From a bacterium (GTDB lineage: Bacteria; Bacillota; Sulfobacillia; UBA995): 64,000 bases of DNA. The translations under genes were made by a program, and so were the position numbers. The stretch spans positions 427,831 to 491,830 of the forward strand of contig JAVHLP010000001.1 in the NCBI GenBank assembly GCA_031082145.1. The letters run 5' to 3'. Under the pieces are notes generated by a model, which worked only from the letters and a program-made list of their open reading frames with translations, did not search any database and was not told where the DNA came from. Positions 59,944 through 64,000 of the stretch are shown piece by piece; position 1 is the stretch's first letter, and every line of letters starts with the position of its first letter.

Positions 59944-61752
59944 CTACATTACCCTGGCGAGATCGGCCAACCCGAGGGCCTCGAGCCTGGCCCGCCGCGG
60001 GCGTCCTCGATCGTCCAGCCCCCGACAGTCTCTCCACTCGGCCAGCATTCGCTCCAGGTCGGGGGCCGAACCGCGGGTGGGCCCTTCCCCCAACCTTAGC
60101 AGCAGCCGGGGGGGCAGCCGGTCGTTCGCCGGGGTGTCTCCCAGCAGCATGTTGATCCCCCGCTTGAGCAGGAACACCCGCTCCCCGCATTCCCGCAGGC
60201 CCTCGGGACCGTAGTCGTCGCCGGTCACGGCGCTGAGAGCCTGGCACAGGTCTTGGGTACTCATGCCCAGACCCCCGTTGACGCAGACGATAGCGCAGGA
60301 TCCTTTGGCCTGCCCCAAGTCCTGGGCGAGGGCTACCAGCCGGGCCTTGCCCTCCCCGCTCCGCATGGCCGAGGGTTCTTCCAGCCCGAACTCGGGCAAG
60401 GCACAGACGCTCTGCTCCACCCACATGGTCAGGCTGTCAACGTGGCAGGCTCCGCGGGTAGCGGTGGCGTAGGCCAGCCCGAGGCCATGGAGGGCCCGGG
60501 GATCGTGCATGGGAGCTTCCAGCCTGCGAGTAGTGGTGAGGAAGGCCCGGGAAGCCTCGCCGAGTTCCTCAGCCATGGCGGCCGAGCCGCGGGCCAAGAA
60601 GGCCCCGAACCCTTCCCGGCGGGCGATCAGGGGCAGCACCGCCAGTACCGGGGCGGGATCGCCCCAGCCGAGACGTATCCCTCCGGTCCGCGCGGAGGGG
60701 ATGAGCCCCGCCTCGACGCACTCGGTGGCAAAGGCAATGGTGCTGCCGCAGGTGATGGTGTCCAGGCCCAGCCGGTTACACAGGTCGTTGATGCCGGCGA
60801 TGGCCGCCAAGTCATCAATCAGCAACATGGTCCCGAAGGACGCCACGGTCTCGTACTCGGGGCCCGGGACATCCTGCCCCGCCAGCCTCACAACGCGCTT
60901 GCAGGCCAGGGGACAGCCCGAACAGGTCGCGCTGCCGGCGCCCAGGATCTCCTGGTAACCCACTCCGGTGAGCTTCTCGAAGCCCTCGTCCCAGGATCCC
61001 CGCGACCAGTTGCGCAGGGGGACGTCGCCGACCAACGAACCGGCATCCATGATCGACATGGTGCCGAAGAAGCTGAGGGCCTGCAAGACCAGGTTGGCCT
61101 CCGCCTCGGCCACCAGGCGCTGCCGCAGGGCCGCCACTGCCGCTGGGTCGGCCACCGGGGGCCGGACCGCGCCCCGGGCGACGATGGCCTTGAGCCGCTT
61201 GTCCCCCATCACCGCTCCCATGCCGGTGCGGCCGGCCACATGGCCCCGGTCGGAGATGGCGGCGGCATATGGCACTCCGTTCTCACCGGCGGGCCCGATG
61301 GCCATGACCCGGCCTTCTCCGGCCAGGGCGGCCGTTGTCTCGTAGGCGTCGAGCCCCCAGAGGTCACCGGCCGGCACCAGTTCGGCTTCTCCGGTGACGA
61401 CCTTCAGGTAGACGGGAGTGGGTGCCCGGCCGTGAAACTCCACTCCGTCGTAGCCGCAATACCGGAGTTCGGGGCCCAGCCAGCCACCGAAGTTGGCCTC
61501 ACCCCACAGGCCGGTGAGGGGGGAGCGGGCGGCCAGGATGGCGCGAGGGGTGAAGGGAACCGCCGTCCCCGTCAGGGGTCCGGTCATCAGGTACAGGGGA
61601 TCGCCCGGGTCGGCGCCGGCGGCCAGTTCACGCCAGTACAGGTAGGCGGCCAGGCCACCACCACCGATGAAGGGGCGGGCCACCCTGCCGGGGATCACCT
61701 GCTCGGAACAGGTCAGGCGCTCGAGGTCGACTACCAACAGCCGCCGGTCCAC
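59944..61752 (-). CDS. aldehyde:ferredoxin oxidoreductase (tungsten-pterin)
   Basis: 602 residues of the AOR family: LTGPLTGTAVPFTPRA-like start (MTGPLTGTAVPF), GRTGMGAVMGDKRLKAIVAR binding the pterin, the cluster ligands CSGCPLAC (C277, C280, C284) and the distal Cys in QAKGSCAIVC. It interconverts aldehydes and carboxylates using ferredoxin and a tungsten bis-pterin. GTG at 61752 abuts the stop of the SCP2-like gene. With the Fe-alcohol dehydrogenase and MoaD-like protein it forms an alcohol-aldehyde-acid module. Confidence 0.93.
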   Translation of the reverse strand: MDRRLLVVDLERLTCSEQVIPGRVARPFIGGGGLAAYLYWRELAAGADPGDPLYLMTGPLTGTAVPFTPRAILAARSPLTGLWGEANFGGWLGPELRYCGYDGVEFHGRAPTPVYLKVVTGEAELVPAGDLWGLDAYETTAALAGEGRVMAIGPAGENGVPYAAAISDRGHVAGRTGMGAVMGDKRLKAIVARGAVRPPVADPAAVAALRQRLVAEAEANLVLQALSFFGTMSIMDAGSLVGDVPLRNWSRGSWDEGFEKLTGVGYQEILGAGSATCSGCPLACKRVVRLAGQDVPGPEYETVASFGTMLLIDDLAAIAGINDLCNRLGLDTITCGSTIAFATECVEAGLIPSARTGGIRLGWGDPAPVLAVLPLIARREGFGAFLARGSAAMAEELGEASRAFLTTTRRLEAPMHDPRALHGLGLAYATATRGACHVDSLTMWVEQSVCALPEFGLEEPSAMRSGEGKARLVALAQDLGQAKGSCAIVCVNGGLGMSTQDLCQALSAVTGDDYGPEGLRECGERVFLLKRGINMLLGDTPANDRLPPRLLLRLGEGPTRGSAPDLERMLAEWRDCRGLDDRGRPRRARLEALGLADLARVM

Positions 61753-62175
61753 TCACTCTTCCCCCGGCAAGCCGTGGGCCCGGGCGATCTCGGGGTACTT
61801 CTTGTAGGCCGGCTTTATGGCCGGCAGGAGTTTCAGGATGCTCTGGATGGGACCCACCGCCTTCATCTGTCCCCGGGCCAACGCGGTCAGGAGGTTCATG
61901 TGGCCAAACCAGAAGGTGTGGGCCACATCGGCGTTCATCTCCATGGTGACGTCGGGGGTCAGACCGGCCGGCCCGCAGAGGACCGTGAAGTGCCGCCCCT
62001 CAGGCGGCACGGCCCGTGCGTCGACCGTAATCTCGCTCTCCGGCTCGTGGTAGACAAAGCGAATGGTGAGCCCGGAAGCCGCGATCTTGGGCCCGAGCTC
62101 CGGATCTTGGCTTCCCCACTCGAACAAGGCCCCGATCGTGGCATAGACGTCCTGGTCGGTGGCAAAGACGGGCAA
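61753..62175 (-). CDS. SCP2 sterol-binding domain protein
   Basis: 140 residues: LTIRFVYHEPESEITVDARA, VLCGPAGLTPDVTMEMNADV, FWFGHMNLLTALARGQMKAV. This is the SCP2 lipid-binding fold as a stand-alone protein. TTG at 62175 is eight bases after GGGAGG and 17 bases after the alcohol dehydrogenase stop. Position between the dehydrogenase and AOR suggests it carries a hydrophobic aldehyde, acid or acyl substrate between them, which is inference. Confidence 0.85.
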   Translation of the reverse strand: MPVFATDQDVYATIGALFEWGSQDPELGPKIAASGLTIRFVYHEPESEITVDARAVPPEGRHFTVLCGPAGLTPDVTMEMNADVAHTFWFGHMNLLTALARGQMKAVGPIQSILKLLPAIKPAYKKYPEIARAHGLPGEE

Positions 62176-62191
62176 GGAGAATCCCTCCCTC

Positions 62192-63295
62192 TCATAAGGC
62201 AGCCCGGAGGACTGCCTCGATCTCTTCGGCCGTGGCCTCGCGGGGGTTGGCGTAGATGCTGCCGTCGAGCATTGCCAACTCCGCCAGGGCCGCCAGATCG
62301 GCCTCCTCCACTCCCACCTCCCGCAGCCGGGTCGGCAGGGCGATCCTCTCCGCCAGGGAGCGCACGGCCTCCACGGGGTCGGCTCCCATCCACTCGCCCA
62401 GAATTCCGAACCGGTCACCGGCGGCCGGTCGGTTGTACTCCAGACCGTGAGGAAGCAGGATCGCGTTGGCCAGGCCGTGGGGAACCTCCCGGAGACCCCC
62501 GCAAGCATGGGCCATGGCGTGGACACAGCCCACCATAGCCCAGGAGAAGGCCATCCCCGCCAGGCAACTGGCAGTCAGCATCCGCCACCGGGCCTCAAGG
62601 TTCGAGCCGTCGACCACGGCCCGGGGAAGCTCTCTGAGGACAGTCCGGGCAGCTGCCAGGGCCAGGGCGTCCGACAGGGGTCCGGCCTTAACCGAGAGGA
62701 AAGCCTCCAGCGCGTGGGTCAGCGCGTCCAAGCCGGTGGCGGCGGTGAGCCCGGGAGGCAGCCCTAATGTGAGTACGGGGTCCAACACGGCCAGTGCAGG
62801 GGCCAGGTGCTCACTGATAAAGGAGACCTTGGTCCCGGTGTTCTCATCCCGGACAACGGCGTAGATGCTAACCTCGCTGCCGGTGCCGGCCGTCGTCGGA
62901 ACGGCCGCTACCGGCAAGAGGGGCCGGGCGAGGACGTTGACGCCCTGGTGGTCGAGCAGTCTCCCGCCCTCGGTGAAAACCAGGGCAGCCGCCTTGGCGG
63001 TGTCCAGCACGCTGCCGCCTCCTACCGCCAGCAGGAAGTCAGCCTCCAGTTCCCGGGCCAACCGGGCGGCTTCCTCGACCTGCTCCACCGACGAGTTGGG
63101 GGTGATGGCATCATACACCCCGACTACGCGGCTCCCCGCCGCCCGCCGTACTCGGTCGGCCAGCGGGCGGACGCCGGCGTCGGTGAGCAGGAGACCGCGG
63201 GTCAAGCCTTCCCGCTGGAGCTCAATGTCGATACTGGTCGAGAGGCCGCGTCCGGCCACCACCCGGGTCGGCACCTGGAACTCGCTGAATTCCAC
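62192..63295 (-). CDS. iron-containing alcohol dehydrogenase
   Basis: 367 residues of the group III Fe-ADH family: FQVPTRVVAGRGL, the NAD loop FLLAVGGGSVLDTAKA, AVPTTAGTGSEVS, and the metal-binding HALEAFLS ... HAMAHACGG ... PHGLANAILLPHGLEYN. It interconverts alcohols and aldehydes with NAD(P)H. GTG at 63295 begins one base after the MoaD-like stop, so the two are coupled. Confidence 0.93.
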   Translation of the reverse strand: MEFSEFQVPTRVVAGRGLSTSIDIELQREGLTRGLLLTDAGVRPLADRVRRAAGSRVVGVYDAITPNSSVEQVEEAARLARELEADFLLAVGGGSVLDTAKAAALVFTEGGRLLDHQGVNVLARPLLPVAAVPTTAGTGSEVSIYAVVRDENTGTKVSFISEHLAPALAVLDPVLTLGLPPGLTAATGLDALTHALEAFLSVKAGPLSDALALAAARTVLRELPRAVVDGSNLEARWRMLTASCLAGMAFSWAMVGCVHAMAHACGGLREVPHGLANAILLPHGLEYNRPAAGDRFGILGEWMGADPVEAVRSLAERIALPTRLREVGVEEADLAALAELAMLDGSIYANPREATAEEIEAVLRAAL

Positions 63296-63296
63296 G

Positions 63297-63548
63297 CTAT
63301 CCCCCCCCGACCAGGATGGCGACGGTGACCCGATCCCCGTCCCCCAAGGCCTCCTCACCCGATGCCGAGTTGTCGATGCTCACAAACAGGCAGCGCCGTT
63401 GCTCGGGACTCAGCGCGCACCTGGAGGCGACGTGATCCAACACCTCGGCGAAGCCGGAACCAAGAGGTAAGCCCACCCGCTCCTCGGCGCAGCCCGCCCG
63501 TACGGCCAAATACCCCTTGTAGCTGATGTGCACAGTGACAGTGGCCAT
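63297..63548 (-). CDS. moaD: MoaD/ThiS-like sulfur carrier protein
   Basis: 83 residues with a ubiquitin-like fold pattern (VTVHISYKGYLAVRAG ... GDGDRVTVAILVGGG) ending in the Gly-Gly tail that carries thiocarboxylate. Next to an AOR gene such a protein most likely supplies sulfur for the tungsten-pterin cofactor. ATG at 63548; it opens the minus-strand operon. The gap upstream (63549-63825) holds no gene that I can support. Confidence 0.88.
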   Translation of the reverse strand: MATVTVHISYKGYLAVRAGCAEERVGLPLGSGFAEVLDHVASRCALSPEQRRCLFVSIDNSASGEEALGDGDRVTVAILVGGG

Positions 63549-63825
63549 GCCATCCCCCCACCGCCGCGGGTTGCCTGATCACCACGACTGGAGATTCGGC
63601 GGGAGCCGGCCGTGAACCTCTCGGGCGGAGCTCGATAGCCCGGTCGGCCACGCACCGGCCGGACACGACGCTACCCACCGTTGCGGGCAGCCACAACTCA
63701 ACGGCGGGTCGTTCATCCAAGCAACAGTTATCGCTAGCGGGCATCTCCTCCCCGGATTGTAAACTCCTCCATAAGACGCCCGGGAGCCTGCCGTTGCTCT
63801 TGATAAGCTCAGGTAAATGCGGATA

Positions 63826-63854
63826 TTGACCAAGGCCGTCTCCTTGGTTATAAT
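63826..63854 (+). promoter_or_regulatory. sigma-A promoter with operator-like inverted repeat
   Basis: TTGACC (63826-63831), exactly 17 bases, TATAAT (63849-63854). The perfect seven-base inverted repeat ACCAAGG (63829-63835) / CCTTGGT (63842-63848) fills the spacer, an ideal place for a repressor. Confidence 0.8.
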
Positions 63855-63868
63855 TGGGGAGGCATACT

Positions 63869-63925
63869 GTGTCCACGCTTGCACTAGCCATGCGAACAGG
63901 CGTCGAACTGGCTGCCGGGAGGTGA
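63869..63925 (+). CDS. 18-aa leader ORF VSTLALAMRTGVELAAGR
   Basis: GTG at 63869, six bases after GGGGAGG, runs to TGA 63923-63925, one base before the ATG of the next gene. The ribosome site of that gene (GGGAGG) lies inside the last codons. The layout suggests translational coupling or leader control. Confidence 0.45.
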   Translation: MSTLALAMRTGVELAAGR

Positions 63926-63926
63926 G

Positions 63927-64000
63927 ATGACGGGCGATTGGTCGTTTCCGCGCTTGGTACGGCAGAGAACGCCCGGCAACACCGGGCGAGGGGAGGCGTC
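63927..64000 (+). CDS. 5' fragment of an unidentified gene
   Basis: ATG at 63927 follows GGGAGGTGAG and the frame is open to the end of the window (TGDWSFPRLVRQRTPGNTGR). Too little is visible to name a family. A near-consensus promoter and leader ORF precede it. Confidence 0.5.
   Translation, partial: MTGDWSFPRLVRQRTPGNTGRGEA

Noticed and set aside
60253..62538. 761-codon plus-strand open frame
   Set aside because: It lies opposite the AOR, SCP2 and dehydrogenase genes, has a composition expected of an antisense shadow in GC-rich DNA and shows no family pattern.
63355..63891. 178-codon minus-strand frame covering the moaD region
   Set aside because: It overlaps moaD in another frame over its whole second half and lacks a well-spaced ribosome site.
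1..64000. tRNA, rRNA and CRISPR arrays
   Set aside because: No tRNA-like cloverleaf end, rRNA core sequence or regularly spaced repeat array was noticed on either strand by eye; short or divergent tRNAs could be missed.

Overview
The window is very G+C rich and densely coded. GTG and TTG starts are frequent, each behind a strong GGAGG-type ribosome site, and many genes overlap by ATGA or GTGA. Spore-cortex hydrolases (SleB type), sigma-A promoters of Bacillota type, a lysine-fermentation operon, corrinoid methyltransferases and an aldehyde:ferredoxin oxidoreductase point to an anaerobic, spore-forming, high-G+C member of the Bacillota (Moorellia, Symbiobacteriia or Limnochordia-like). This placement is inference. 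No rRNA, tRNA or CRISPR array was seen.

Layout. 1-8.5 kb: the start of an ABC exporter gene behind a probable attenuator leader, an HD-GYP protein, an orphan fatty acyl-AMP ligase, a decayed IS1202/ISNCY-type element enclosing an M16 peptidase gene, an ABC-2 exporter pair and an FmdB zinc ribbon. 8.5-13.7 kb: an Eis-like acetyltransferase coupled to hemL, a DMT transporter and two tandem LysM-SleB cortex hydrolases. 13.9-21 kb: a GPH/MFS transporter, a corrinoid protein and two MttB-superfamily methyltransferases, then an ArsR-type regulator with its own operator, a small membrane protein and an aldo/keto reductase. 22.8-30.1 kb (minus): the lysine fermentation operon kdd-kamB-kamC-kamD-kamE-kal-kce, behind a good sigma-54 promoter. 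It would convert beta-lysine to acetoacetate and crotonyl-CoA; kamA is not in the window.

31-43 kb: a second amino-acid island. It holds a PucR regulator, two M20 amidohydrolases, a Na+/solute symporter with a small membrane partner, a divergent GcvPA/GcvPB-like pair without gcvT or gcvH, an ATP-NAD-kinase-family protein and a TIGR01440 protein. A D-threonine-aldolase-like enzyme is divergent from pucR. This looks like uptake, deacylation and PLP-dependent breakdown of an unidentified N-acylated amino acid. 43-47 kb: a DedA protein and an ECF sigma/anti-sigma operon with a bactofilin-like lipoprotein and a DUF4097 protein. 47-50 kb: a peptide-type ABC importer (binding protein and two permeases, no ATPases) behind a structured leader with a terminator hairpin.

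50-64 kb: a phosphomannomutase/phosphoglucomutase, several Fe-S proteins, an MFS pseudogene whose promoter and leader peptide survive, a PIG-L deacetylase, an MBL-fold protein with a rearranged metal motif, a MATE exporter, an ArsR regulator with a Cys-rich micro-protein, and a moaD - Fe-alcohol dehydrogenase - SCP2 - AOR operon. The window ends inside a plus-strand gene with a near-consensus promoter, an operator-like inverted repeat and an 18-codon leader ORF. A recurring theme is short translated leaders ahead of transporters (393-431, 13928-13966, 53688-53711) and of the last gene (63869-63925).
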